Shown here piece by piece: positions 17,667 to 25,529 of a stretch of DNA of 37,855 nucleotides. Position numbers and translations under genes: made by a program. Origin of the DNA: DAOPZC01 sp035353175 (lineage in GTDB: Bacteria > Verrucomicrobiota > Kiritimatiellia > RFP12 > UBA1067). Within the stretch, counting starts at the first letter, position 1; every line of letters begins with the position of its first letter. The notes beneath the pieces are model-generated. The model did not search any database and was not told where the DNA came from. It saw nothing but the letters and a program-made list of their open reading frames with translations. Location: positions 1 to 37,855 of the forward strand of contig DAOPZC010000047.1 in the NCBI GenBank assembly GCA_035353175.1, in the 5' to 3' direction.

Positions 17667-17980
17667 TACTTTTTGTCGGTGTTGCGGATGTGTGCCGTCA
17701 CGCGTTTGGTCATGGTTTTACGCAGCTGCTTTTCGGCGCGGGCCGCCGCCGTGTCGATCACGGCACGCGCGCTGTCCGCGTGTTCCTTCGCACCGACCGC
17801 CGTCAGGTTCTTTTGCTGCACGATGAACTCGGCCTCGTACAGGTGGCGCTGCACGTCGACGATCACATGGACGCTCTCGACGCGCGGGAACTGATCCATC
17901 AGTTTCGTCGCACGCAGTTCCGCATACTCCTTAAGGCCGGGTGCAGCATCCAGATGACGGATTGTGATTTCAATAGGCAT
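17666..17980 (-). CDS. hpf: Ribosome hibernation promoting factor, short form
   Basis: 104 residues. The HPF/YfiA domain binds the 30S decoding site and stores inactive ribosomes. Visible are PIEITIRHLDAAPGLKEYAE, the VESVHVIVDVQRHLYEAEFIV strands and the basic C-terminal helix region (RAEKQLRKTMTKR). The C-terminal dimerisation domain of long HPF is absent. The ATG at 17980 has AGGA 8 bases upstream; the in-frame ATG at 17989 touches that site and is rejected. It lies 51 bases after lptB and overlaps hprK by one base. The position between lptB and PTS genes mirrors that of hpf in Proteobacteria. Confidence 0.9.
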   Translation of the reverse strand: MPIEITIRHLDAAPGLKEYAELRATKLMDQFPRVESVHVIVDVQRHLYEAEFIVQQKNLTAVGAKEHADSARAVIDTAAARAEKQLRKTMTKRVTAHIRNTDKK

Positions 17981-18031
17981 AGGTGTCATCCTTTCTTTTA
18001 GAGCCTGCGGACAGCAGGCATTGTGTGTGTT

Positions 18032-18787
18032 TTACATCCTGAAATTCTTGCCGAGGTACAAGCGGCGGGCCGTCTCATCCTGAACAAGGAAATCGCTCGA
18101 CCCCTCGCACAGAATCTGCCCGTCGTACACCAGATAGGCGCGATCCACAATCGACAGCGTTTCGCGCACGTTGTGATCGGTCACGATGATCCCGAGCCCG
18201 CGGTTGCGCAGTCCCTTGACGATCTCCTGGATATCATGCACCGCCAGAGGATCCACGCCGCTGAACGGCTCGTCGAGCATGAGAATGGCCGGCTTGCGCA
18301 CCAGCGCCCGTGCGATCTCCAGCTTCCGACGCTCGCCGCCGCTCAGCGTATACGCCCGCTGCTTGGCGACCTTGGTCAGGTTCAGGCTCGTCAGCAACTC
18401 TTCCGCGCGCTCCAAGCGGACGCTCTTTGACAGCTCCATGGTCTCCAGAATCGCCAACACATTCTCCTCGACCGTCAGTTTTCGAAAGATCGAAGCCTCC
18501 TGCGCCAAATACCCCAAGCCCAGCCGCGCCCGCCGGTAGACCGGCACCCGCGTGATGTCTTCGCCCCGGAACATGATTGTGCCGGCGTTCGGACGGACCA
18601 GCCCCACGACCATGTAGAACGTCGTCGTCTTGCCCGCCCCGTTCGGGCCGAGCAAACCGACGATCTCGCCGCAGCTCGCCTGCAGCGAGATGCCGTTCAC
18701 AACCGTCCTCTGGCCATACTGCTTGATCAGCTCTGTGGCCTGAACGTCCGGGACCTTCCCGGCTTCTTGTCCAACCGCTTCATCCAT
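18032..18787 (-). CDS. lptB: LPS export ABC transporter ATP-binding protein LptB
   Basis: 251 residues. LptB is the ATPase that powers extraction of LPS from the inner membrane by LptFG. Motifs: Walker A GPNGAGKTTT, Q-loop LAQEASIF, signature LSGGERRK, Walker B ILMLDEPF followed by SGVDPLAV, and switch His in VTDHNVRE. The pattern GYLAQEASIFRKLTVEENV is typical of LptB within the branched amino acid transporter-like ABC class. The N terminus is about 12 residues longer than E. coli LptB. It starts 16 bases after lptA. The permeases LptF and LptG are not in the window. Confidence 0.94.
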   Translation of the reverse strand: MDEAVGQEAGKVPDVQATELIKQYGQRTVVNGISLQASCGEIVGLLGPNGAGKTTTFYMVVGLVRPNAGTIMFRGEDITRVPVYRRARLGLGYLAQEASIFRKLTVEENVLAILETMELSKSVRLERAEELLTSLNLTKVAKQRAYTLSGGERRKLEIARALVRKPAILMLDEPFSGVDPLAVHDIQEIVKGLRNRGLGIIVTDHNVRETLSIVDRAYLVYDGQILCEGSSDFLVQDETARRLYLGKNFRM

Positions 18788-18803
18788 AACTTCAAGTTCC
18801 GCG

Positions 18804-19373
18804 CTAGGGGATCAGTTTCGCATCCGCCTTGTTAAACGTGCCCGGAGGCAGAACCACCCGGCCGGGAGAAACCTCCATCCGTTCATCATCCAGCCAGAAC
18901 GTGATGCGGTTTCCCGTCACCTCGCCGCCCTGATCCCCTTGCCGCATCAGCCTGGCATTACCCGTCATCACGATCTGTCCGCTCTTCTTCGTGTAGACCG
19001 CCTTCTCGCAACTGGCCGAACGGTTCTGGTTCGTGATGCTGACGGTCCCGATCGCCATGATCTGCTGCACATCGTTGGTCCCTTCCATAAAGACCAACAG
19101 CCGGTCCGACCGCATCACGAACTGCTCGTCGTCCACCAGCACGTGCTCGTCGAACAGGATCACGCCCTCCTTGTTATCGAATTCGATCTTCTCGGCGGTG
19201 ATCACAGCCTCCCGCCCCGGCGGCGCCTTTTTCGCTTTCGCAACCTTCGCCTTCGCGGCGGGCTTCTCCTGCTTGGCGTCCGCCGCTGGCGCATTCGTCT
19301 GCTCTTGGGCATCCGCGATGCCACAGAACAGCAGACCGACCATCATTCCGATTCTCCACACCCTCGTTCTCAC
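18804..19373 (-). CDS. lptA: LptA-like periplasmic LPS transport protein (OstA domain)
   Basis: 189 residues. A signal peptide (about 1-21, ending IADA) is followed by an Ala/Lys-rich linker and an OstA/LptA beta-jellyroll repeat domain (AVITAEKIEFDNKEGVILFDEHVLVDDEQF ..., then a second round with AVYTKKSGQIVMTGNARL). LptA bridges LptC and LptD across the periplasm. The start is GTG 19373, which shares a base with the lptC TAG (TAGTG) and has GGGAGG 5 bases upstream. Starting at the in-frame ATG 19421 would put 16 extra residues before the signal peptide. It is flanked by an lptC-like gene and lptB. Confidence 0.87.
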   Translation of the reverse strand: MRTRVWRIGMMVGLLFCGIADAQEQTNAPAADAKQEKPAAKAKVAKAKKAPPGREAVITAEKIEFDNKEGVILFDEHVLVDDEQFVMRSDRLLVFMEGTNDVQQIMAIGTVSITNQNRSASCEKAVYTKKSGQIVMTGNARLMRQGDQGGEVTGNRITFWLDDERMEVSPGRVVLPPGTFNKADAKLIP

Positions 19374-19882
19374 TAAAACCTCCCGAAATTGTTCTGGATA
19401 CGACGCGTCCGTATCTCGCACTCGTTCAGAATTTTAATAAATTGTCCTTCAATTGAAAAGTACATACCACGGCCTTTTAAGCGATCTCCGCTTTTCTCCA
19501 TGGTGACCCGTCCTTCGCAGTATCCATGCTTCGCCTTGCGGTCAAACAGGCACCCCTCTGCGGTCAGCCGCCCGTCCGGAAGCCCGTCCTCCGTCAGCAT
19601 CTCCACGTTCACGCTCTCGGCGAAAATGAACCCGTCCATGAAAATCTGAGCCTTCTTGGCCCGCAGCTGCGCCCGGATGCGTCCGTTCGGGAAATAGTCC
19701 AGAGGAAGCATCAGGTTCTCCACCGGCGAAGTCATCGCTGCCTTGACCGCCGCCCATTTCTCGGCCAGTGGACGCCAGGTTTCAGGAGGGTGCCGGCTGA
19801 ACCAGCGATCCACCTCGGGATCATCCGTGCCGAACGCCGACGAACAGCCGAACAGGAGCCCGGCCGCCAGCGCCCGCCACAT
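19373..19882 (-). CDS. LptC-like LPS export protein (divergent)
   Basis: 169 residues from the ATG at 19882; an in-frame start at 19912 would overlap kdsA by 17 bases. The N terminus is an export signal with a Cys (LLFGC), which could be a lipoprotein site or an ordinary signal ending SAFG. The rest has alternating strands (KAQIFMDGFIFAESVNVEMLTEDGLPDGRLTAEGCLFDR ...) as in the LptC/LptA jellyroll. It sits directly upstream of lptA and lptB, where lptC lies in other bacteria. Overall similarity to E. coli LptC is too low to see by eye, so the assignment rests on position, export and strand pattern. TAGTG couples it to lptA. Confidence 0.6.
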   Translation of the reverse strand: MWRALAAGLLFGCSSAFGTDDPEVDRWFSRHPPETWRPLAEKWAAVKAAMTSPVENLMLPLDYFPNGRIRAQLRAKKAQIFMDGFIFAESVNVEMLTEDGLPDGRLTAEGCLFDRKAKHGYCEGRVTMEKSGDRLKGRGMYFSIEGQFIKILNECEIRTRRIQNNFGRF

Positions 19883-19895
19883 CAAACCCCGCTTT

Positions 19896-20717
19896 TCACC
19901 GCACCAGCCCATGAATCGCCCCCAACGTTTGCCACAGCTTCTTCAGGTCCTTGAAGGCCACCGCATTCGCCTTATCCGACAACGCCTCCGCAGGATTGAC
20001 GTGCGTCTCCATGAAGACACCGTCCACCCCGGTGGCAACCGCCGCGCGCGCCAGTGCCGGCGCCCAGCGGCCGTCGCCGCCGCTCATCTTGCCCGCGCCG
20101 CCCGGACGCTGCACGCTGTGGGTCGCGTCGAACACCACGGGGTAGCCCAACTCGCGCATAATCAGCAGACTGCGCATGTCGGCCACCAGATTATGATACC
20201 CGAAACTGGCGCCGCGTTCAGTCAGAATGATCTTGGTGTTTCCCGTGCCCGTGATCTTGTCGATCACGTTCACCATGTCCTCCGGCGCAAGGAACTGGCC
20301 CTTCTTGACGTTGACGACCCGTCCGGTCTCGGCCGCGGCCACCACCAGGTCCGTCTGCCGGCACAGAAAAGCCGGAATCTGAAGGATGTCCACCACCTCG
20401 GCAGCCACCGCCGCCTGGCCGGGCTCATGGATGTCCGTCAGCACCGGCACGTTGAACCGGTCTCGCACCTCCCGCAGAATCGCCAGCCCCTCGATCAGCC
20501 CCGGGCCGCGGTAAGAGTCCACCGACGTCCGGTTGGCCTTGTCGAACGAGGCCTTGAAGACCAGCGGCACGTCCAGTTCATCCGCCAGTTTCACCAGCTT
20601 TGCCGCGAGGTCCATCGTGCCCTCCACCGACTCGATCACGCACGGCCCCGCGATGAACGCCAACTTCTTGCCGCCGAATACCACCTTGCCCACTTTGACC
20701 GGATTCACCTTTGCCAT
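19896..20717 (-). CDS. kdsA: 3-deoxy-D-manno-octulosonate 8-phosphate synthase (metal-dependent type)
   Basis: 273 residues. It condenses PEP with arabinose 5-phosphate to Kdo-8-phosphate, a step towards lipid A-Kdo. Motifs: IAGPCVIES, the FKASFDKANRTS block with SYRGPGLIEGL, TDIHEP, VKKGQFLAPEDM, TERGASFGYHNLV, FDATHSVQ and METHVNP. The Cys in GPCVIES, with the later His, Glu and Asp, matches the metal-dependent Aquifex-like class; E. coli KdsA has Asn there. The ATG at 20717 has AAGG 7 bases upstream; a TTG one codon earlier is less likely. It follows kdsB by 57 bases and leads into lptC. Confidence 0.95.
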   Translation of the reverse strand: MAKVNPVKVGKVVFGGKKLAFIAGPCVIESVEGTMDLAAKLVKLADELDVPLVFKASFDKANRTSVDSYRGPGLIEGLAILREVRDRFNVPVLTDIHEPGQAAVAAEVVDILQIPAFLCRQTDLVVAAAETGRVVNVKKGQFLAPEDMVNVIDKITGTGNTKIILTERGASFGYHNLVADMRSLLIMRELGYPVVFDATHSVQRPGGAGKMSGGDGRWAPALARAAVATGVDGVFMETHVNPAEALSDKANAVAFKDLKKLWQTLGAIHGLVR

Positions 20718-20774
20718 CAAATCACCTTCCTTTACGCGCCTGAGATCGTGCGCCTCTGTTCGGATTTCCAGTTC

Positions 20775-21512
20775 CTAATTTCGAGCCCGGAGGATCTCTT
20801 CCACCGCAGCCACATCCGCCGGCGTATCCACGCCCACGCCCTGGTCCTCGGTGCGTATGACCGCGATGCGTCCGCCCAGATACAAGGCCCTCAGCTGCTC
20901 AAGGCTCTCGGTCTTCTCGAGCGTGCACGGCGGCTCCCTCACCAGCCGCTTCAGAAACGCGCCGCGATACGCGTAAATGCCCAAATGGCGCAGATACAGG
21001 CCCGCGGCCAAGTCCGGCTCGCCGTCGCGGCGGCACGGGATCGGCAGCCGCGAGAAATAGAGCGCGCCGCCGTCCTGCGCCAGCACAACTTTCACCACCG
21101 TCCGCGCCTCGAGGTCACGCATCGTCCGGATCGGACACGCCGCCGTGGCCATCGCCCACCCCGGATCGTTCTCCATGCGGGTCGCCAGCGCGTCGACCAG
21201 GCCGGGGTCGATCAGCGGTTCATCGCCCTGGATATTGATCACGATATCGTCGTCTGCCGGGCACGCCGCCTCCGCCACCCGGTCCGTACCGGACGGATGG
21301 TCCGGACGCGTCATGACGACTTTGGCGAACCCGGAGACCGCGTCGGCGATCCGTTTGTCGTCCGTGGCCACCAGCACCTCATCGAGCGTTTTCGCGCGCT
21401 GGACCGCCTCGACCACCCACTGCACCAAAGGTTTTCCGCAAATCGGATAAAGGCTCTTGCCCGGGAAACGCGTCGAGCCCCAGCGCGAGGGAATCACACC
21501 AATCACACGCAT
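20775..21512 (-). CDS. kdsB: CMP-Kdo synthetase (3-deoxy-manno-octulosonate cytidylyltransferase)
   Basis: 245 residues, normal length. It activates Kdo with CTP. The start VIGVIPSRWGSTRFPGKSL is the CTP-binding signature. VATDDKRIADAV, TRPDHPSGTDRVAEA, NIQGDEPLI and the HLGIYAYRGAFL segment follow, with a C-terminal EDQGVGVDTPADV block (typically GVDTPEDL). AGGA lies 9 bases before the ATG at 21512. It is the first gene of the nine-gene minus-strand cluster, from the promoter at 21547-21575. KdsD and KdsC are not in the window. Confidence 0.95.
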   Translation of the reverse strand: MRVIGVIPSRWGSTRFPGKSLYPICGKPLVQWVVEAVQRAKTLDEVLVATDDKRIADAVSGFAKVVMTRPDHPSGTDRVAEAACPADDDIVINIQGDEPLIDPGLVDALATRMENDPGWAMATAACPIRTMRDLEARTVVKVVLAQDGGALYFSRLPIPCRRDGEPDLAAGLYLRHLGIYAYRGAFLKRLVREPPCTLEKTESLEQLRALYLGGRIAVIRTEDQGVGVDTPADVAAVEEILRARN

Positions 21513-21546
21513 ACTGAAACTTCCTGTTGGGTTGTAAATCGGCTAC

Positions 21547-21575
21547 ATTTTCGGTGTTCTCTGGAGGAGAGTCAA
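21547..21575 (-). promoter_or_regulatory. Candidate promoter of the kdsB-ptsI cluster
   Basis: Minus-strand TTGACT (21575-21570) and GAAAAT (21552-21547) have a 17-base spacer, about 35 bases before the kdsB ATG. Confidence 0.5.
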
Positions 21576-21620
21576 GGATGTTATCCGCGAACCTGCACCT
21601 TCCTCAGGGACGACAAGTGA

Positions 21621-21648
21621 TTGCCGTCCGCATTCTTCGTTTGATAAC
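21621..21648 (+). promoter_or_regulatory. Candidate promoter of the GH31 gene
   Basis: TTGCCG (21621-21626) and GATAAC (21643-21648) are 16 bases apart, about 50 bases before the ATG at 21698, in the 185-base divergent gap with kdsB. The match is moderate. Confidence 0.3.
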
Positions 21649-21697
21649 ATACTTAAAAATGCACCGGACCCATCTGAGTCAGAAAGGCGTTTCTCCT

Positions 21698-23290
21698 ATG
21701 GACATTCGAAACATCGCGTGCCTGCTCGTTTTTTTCGCAACCGCGCACGCCGCTTTTGCACAGAACACCGGACAGCAGGCCAGTCTGCGGCTCGACCTCT
21801 TGCCCGGAGAATCCTGGTGGGGCGGCGCCGTCACGCTCGGCAGCAAGATGCCGTACGGCGAAACGCCCATCGAGATCGACCTTCACGGCGACAACCGGGG
21901 CAACCAGTATGCGCCGCTGCTCATCTCCTCCAAAGGGCGATATCTCTGGTCCGACAAGGCCTTCGCCTTCGCCTTCAAAGACCACGTCTTGCATGTGACC
22001 GCCTCCGGAGGCGCGCCGGTCGTTTCAAAACACGCGGGGGCCTCGCTGCGCGACGCGTTCCGCGCCGCCGCCCAAGCGCACTTCCCGTCCGACGGCAAGT
22101 TGCCGGACACCGCGCTCTTCGCCGCGCCGCAGTACAACACTTGGATCGAGCTGATGTACGACCAGAACCAGAAGGACGTGCTCAAGTACGCGCATGCCAT
22201 CGTGGACAACGGCCTGCCGCCCGGCGTGCTGATGATCGACGACAACTGGCAGGAGGACTACGGCAAGTGGAACTTCCATCCCGGCCGTTTCAGCGATCCC
22301 AAGGCGATGCTGGACGAACTGCATGCCCTGGGTTTCAAGGTCATGCTCTGGGTCTGTCCCTTCGTCAGCGCCGACTGTGACGTCTACCGCGCCCTCGCGA
22401 AAGAGAAGGCGTTTTTCATGGAGAAACCCGGCGACCCCGCGATGGTCACCTGGTGGAACGGCAAAAGCGCCATGCTGGACCTCTCCAACCCCACGGCGAA
22501 AACGTGGTTCACGGACGAGCTCGTGCGGCTGCAGAAGACGTATGGCGTTGACGGCTACAAGCTCGACGCGGGCGACACGACTTTCTACAAAGACTGCTAT
22601 CTTGCCTTCGAGAAACTCGGCGTCGACGAGCACGCCGGACGCTTCGGCGAGATCGGGCTCGCCTTCCCGCTCAACGAATACCGCGCCTGCTGGAAACTCG
22701 CGGGGCGCCCGCTCGTGCAACGCCTGCGCGACAAGAACCACAACTGGAACGACCTCGGCAAGCTCATCCCCGACCTGATCGCGGCGGGCCTGCTCGGCTA
22801 CCCCTTCGTTTGCCCCGACATGATCGGCGGCGGCGAATTCCAATCGTTCCTCGACCTCAAGGCCATCGACCAGGACCTCGTGGTGCGCTCCGCTCAGACG
22901 CACGCGCTCGCGCCGATGATGCAGTTTTCGGTGGCGCCGTGGCGCGTGCTGGACGCCGGGCACTTGGATGCCGTCCGGAAGGCGGTCGCGCTGCGGATGC
23001 GCTTCACCCCGCGCATCTTGGAGCTCGCCAAGGCCAGTGCGGCATCCGGCGAGCCCGTCCTGCGCCCCATGGCTTACGTGTTCCCCGACGGCGGCTACGA
23101 GAAGGTCAACGACCAGTTCATGATGGGCGACGACTTGCTGGTGGCCCCGATGGTGAAAAAAGGCGCCACCCGCACCGTGCTGGTCCCAAAGGGAAAATGG
23201 AAAGCCGACGACGGCAAGTCGGTCGAGGGTCCCTGTGTGATCACGCTCGACGTCCCACTGTCCCGACTGCCCTTCTTTGAACGCCAATGA
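21698..23290 (+). CDS. Secreted glycoside hydrolase family 31 protein
   Basis: 530 residues. A signal peptide (1-22, ending AAFA-Q) implies export. The catalytic barrel has WIELMYDQNQKDVLKYA, GVLMIDDNWQEDYGKWNFHPGRF, FKVMLWVCPFVS, the nucleophile motif DGYKLDAGD (D290) and the likely acid/base in CPDMIGGG (D374). C-terminal beta strands (QFMMGDDLLVAPMVKKGATRTVLVPKGKW) are typical of GH31. The protein is shorter than classical alpha-glucosidases and looks closest to the MYORG/alpha-galactosidase-like branch, so the substrate is not assigned. The ATG at 21698 with AAGG upstream gives an N-terminal signal peptide. An in-frame ATG at 21578 behind GGAGGAGAG would add 40 residues and bury the signal. 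Confidence 0.85.
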   Translation: MDIRNIACLLVFFATAHAAFAQNTGQQASLRLDLLPGESWWGGAVTLGSKMPYGETPIEIDLHGDNRGNQYAPLLISSKGRYLWSDKAFAFAFKDHVLHVTASGGAPVVSKHAGASLRDAFRAAAQAHFPSDGKLPDTALFAAPQYNTWIELMYDQNQKDVLKYAHAIVDNGLPPGVLMIDDNWQEDYGKWNFHPGRFSDPKAMLDELHALGFKVMLWVCPFVSADCDVYRALAKEKAFFMEKPGDPAMVTWWNGKSAMLDLSNPTAKTWFTDELVRLQKTYGVDGYKLDAGDTTFYKDCYLAFEKLGVDEHAGRFGEIGLAFPLNEYRACWKLAGRPLVQRLRDKNHNWNDLGKLIPDLIAAGLLGYPFVCPDMIGGGEFQSFLDLKAIDQDLVVRSAQTHALAPMMQFSVAPWRVLDAGHLDAVRKAVALRMRFTPRILELAKASAASGEPVLRPMAYVFPDGGYEKVNDQFMMGDDLLVAPMVKKGATRTVLVPKGKWKADDGKSVEGPCVITLDVPLSRLPFFERQ

Positions 23291-23382
23291 AACGGCGCGA
23301 ACGGCGCGCGGGCTGCGGGTTTCGGTGGACAGGCAGGAAGCCGAGGACTATCATACCGCCCGTTTCGAACCCAGGACCCGTT

Positions 23383-24165
23383 ATGATTCCTACTGTTCAG
23401 CTTCAAGCCATCGCCACGCTCGCCGCCCGCCGCGCGGGAGAGCACGTGCTCGCGAATCTCCACCGCCGCGGCGACGTGAACTCCATCCTGCGCACCGACG
23501 TGAAGCACAAGCTCGACGTCGAGGCGCAGGAGACCGCCACCGCCGTCGTCCTTGCGGCGTTCCCCAGCCACGCCATCCTCGGCGAGGAGACGTGTGACGC
23601 GCCGTTGCCAGAAAGCGACTACGTCTGGATCATCGACCCCATCGACGGCACGATCAACTTCTTCCACGGCCTGCCGTGGTGGTGCTGTTCCGTGGCGGTG
23701 CGTTACAGGGGACAAGCCCTCGCAGGCGCCGTCTTCATCCCGGAAATGAAACAGATGTACGAAGCCACCTTCGACGGCCCCGCGCTGTGCAACGGCGAGA
23801 CGATCCGCGTCTCCGGGACCGACCGGCTCGATCTCGCGATGCTGGCCACCGGCGCGGACAAATGGGACCTCGGCGAGCATGCCTTCAGATTCATGCGAAG
23901 AGTCTCGGAGATCGCACAGCGGCCGCGCATCCTCGGCGCGGCCGCGGTCGACATGTGCATGGTGGCAGCCGGCAAACTCGACGGCTATTTCGAATCCGGC
24001 ATCTACGTCTGGGACATGGCCGCCGCAAGCCTCATCGTGGAGAGGGCCGGCGGACGGTGCGAGATTCTGAAAGCCTATCCGAAGCACCGCATGGCGTTCC
24101 TCGCCACGAACGGCCACCTTCACGGGGCCTGCCGCGACGCGCTCCTGCCGCTGCTGACCGATTAA
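23383..24165 (+). CDS. Inositol monophosphatase family protein (SuhB/IMPase-like)
   Basis: 260 residues. A magnesium-dependent sugar-phosphate phosphatase fold: GEET (metal Glu), the signature DPIDGTINFFHGLP, a central RILGAAAVDMCMVAAGKLDGYFE segment and the C-terminal WDMAAASLIVERAGG. Substrates in this family include inositol-1-phosphate, histidinol-phosphate, fructose-1,6-bisphosphate and PAP. The GTINFFHG form is closest to inositol monophosphatases, but specificity is uncertain. The ATG at 23383 has AGGA 6 bases upstream. An earlier ATG at 23287, overlapping the GH31 stop, would add an unlikely basic stretch and has no ribosome binding site. It probably shares a transcript with the GH31 gene. 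Confidence 0.85.
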   Translation: MIPTVQLQAIATLAARRAGEHVLANLHRRGDVNSILRTDVKHKLDVEAQETATAVVLAAFPSHAILGEETCDAPLPESDYVWIIDPIDGTINFFHGLPWWCCSVAVRYRGQALAGAVFIPEMKQMYEATFDGPALCNGETIRVSGTDRLDLAMLATGADKWDLGEHAFRFMRRVSEIAQRPRILGAAAVDMCMVAAGKLDGYFESGIYVWDMAAASLIVERAGGRCEILKAYPKHRMAFLATNGHLHGACRDALLPLLTD

Positions 24166-24203
24166 TCCGACTTGCGGACGACGCTTTTTCCGCAAATTCA
24201 GGC

Positions 24204-24232
24204 TTCAAACACACCCTCCTGTCAGATATATT
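24204..24232 (+). promoter_or_regulatory. Candidate promoter of the Amidase_3 gene
   Basis: TTCAAA (24204-24209) and TATATT (24227-24232) are 17 bases apart. The expected transcript start would be only about 8 bases before the ATG at 24246, giving an almost leaderless message. Confidence 0.35.
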
Positions 24233-24245
24233 GAAGCGCGACACC

Positions 24246-25526
24246 ATGACCGATTTTTTTTCGAAAGTTATTCCCTTTTTTCTGCTGACGTGCGCATGGA
24301 CTTTTCGCGTCTGCGGTGATGCCGCCGGCGGAGCCGCCCCATGGCGCACGCTGACTCACGTTCAGAACGCGATCGGCGTGACAAACTACGTCTGGGATGG
24401 CGATTCCCTCTGTTTCTCCAACGGCCAGAACCTCGTCCGCTTCTATCAGGGCCGCAGGCGATCGGACGTCAACGGAACGACCGTTTGGCTCAACGCCCTG
24501 CCGGACGGCTCCGTGTCGGGCGGCAACTGGCGGCTGTCGGGCATCGACCTGGACCTGCTTCAGTTCGCGGTGTTGCCCCAGGAAGAAAGCGCCTTGAAGC
24601 CGGTGCGCGTGATCCTTGACCCCGGGCATGGCGGAGACGACGAGGGCGCCCGCAGCAAAAACCCCGTCATAAAAGAAAAGGATCTGACGCTGACGCTGGC
24701 GAAACGGATCGGCGCGCAGCTGAAGAAAGCGGGACTGCGCGTCGATTACACGCGCTCGCACGACACGACCGTTTCGCTCGACGAGCGCTCGCGGATCGCG
24801 CGCAGCAAAAAAGCCGACCTCTTCATCAGCATCCACGCCAACTATGCCGCCAACAACGAGGCCGACGGTGTGGAGACATACGTCCTGCCCCCCAGCGGAT
24901 ATCCGGGAACGGCGGAAGGCAGCCGTGCCCGCGGCTGGCAGATCGGGAACCGCAACGACTACCAAAACACCTTGCTCGGCTTCTCCGTCCACCAAAAGCT
25001 TTCGGCGCAGACCCGTGCGACCGACAGAGGACTCAAACGGCAGTCCTTTTTCGTCTTGCGCGAAACCAGTTGCCCGGCTGTTCTGCTCGAGTTCGGGTTT
25101 CTCTCCAACCCGACGGAGACCCGCAGAATGCTGGAATCCGTCTGGCAGGAACGCTGCGCCACCGCAGTCGCCGAAGGCGTTCTCGCATACGCGCGAAAAG
25201 TCGACGCGCTCGAGAAGACGATGGCCGCGAAGCGAATCAAGGACGAGGAGGCCAATGCGCGTTGGCGGCAGCATCTTGCCGCGCGCAATGCAAAAGCCCC
25301 TGCCGATTTGGCCGCCGCGACCAACACCCACAGGAGCGCTTCCGCCCAAGCGTCCGCCGCCTGTCGTCCGGAGAGCAGCGGCATGCCGGTTATCGCGCCC
25401 TCCGCCATGGCTGTCTTTTCGAACACCGTCGCCTCCGCCGCTCCGGTCGCCCTCGCGGGCACAAACTCCGCGCCTTTAGAAATCGACACGCTGGTTGATT
25501 TCTACGCGACAGGCAAGGTCCATTAA
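24246..25526 (+). CDS. Exported N-acetylmuramoyl-L-alanine amidase, Amidase_3 (AmiC-like)
   Basis: 426 residues. Residues 1-25 are a hydrophobic export signal. An N-terminal region of about 90 residues is of unclear fold. The zinc amidase core (about 118-320) follows: ILDPGHGGDDEGA (His), IKEKDLTL (Glu), the RSHDTTVSLDERSRIA segment, FISIHANYA (His) and the catalytic Glu in LLEFGFLSN. The enzyme cuts the bond between MurNAc and the stem peptide. A long Ala-rich, charged tail follows. No inhibitory-helix insertion as in E. coli AmiA/B/C was recognised. The start is the first ATG after the upstream gap; it has no good ribosome binding site. The next gene begins 3 bases after its stop. Confidence 0.87.
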   Translation: MTDFFSKVIPFFLLTCAWTFRVCGDAAGGAAPWRTLTHVQNAIGVTNYVWDGDSLCFSNGQNLVRFYQGRRRSDVNGTTVWLNALPDGSVSGGNWRLSGIDLDLLQFAVLPQEESALKPVRVILDPGHGGDDEGARSKNPVIKEKDLTLTLAKRIGAQLKKAGLRVDYTRSHDTTVSLDERSRIARSKKADLFISIHANYAANNEADGVETYVLPPSGYPGTAEGSRARGWQIGNRNDYQNTLLGFSVHQKLSAQTRATDRGLKRQSFFVLRETSCPAVLLEFGFLSNPTETRRMLESVWQERCATAVAEGVLAYARKVDALEKTMAAKRIKDEEANARWRQHLAARNAKAPADLAAATNTHRSASAQASAACRPESSGMPVIAPSAMAVFSNTVASAAPVALAGTNSAPLEIDTLVDFYATGKVH

Positions 25527-25529
25527 GTT

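Noticed and set aside
19743..21620. Open frame of 625 codons antisense to kdsA and kdsB
   Set aside because: It crosses kdsA, the kdsA-kdsB gap and kdsB, all solid genes. Its His/Arg-rich composition is typical of a shadow frame.
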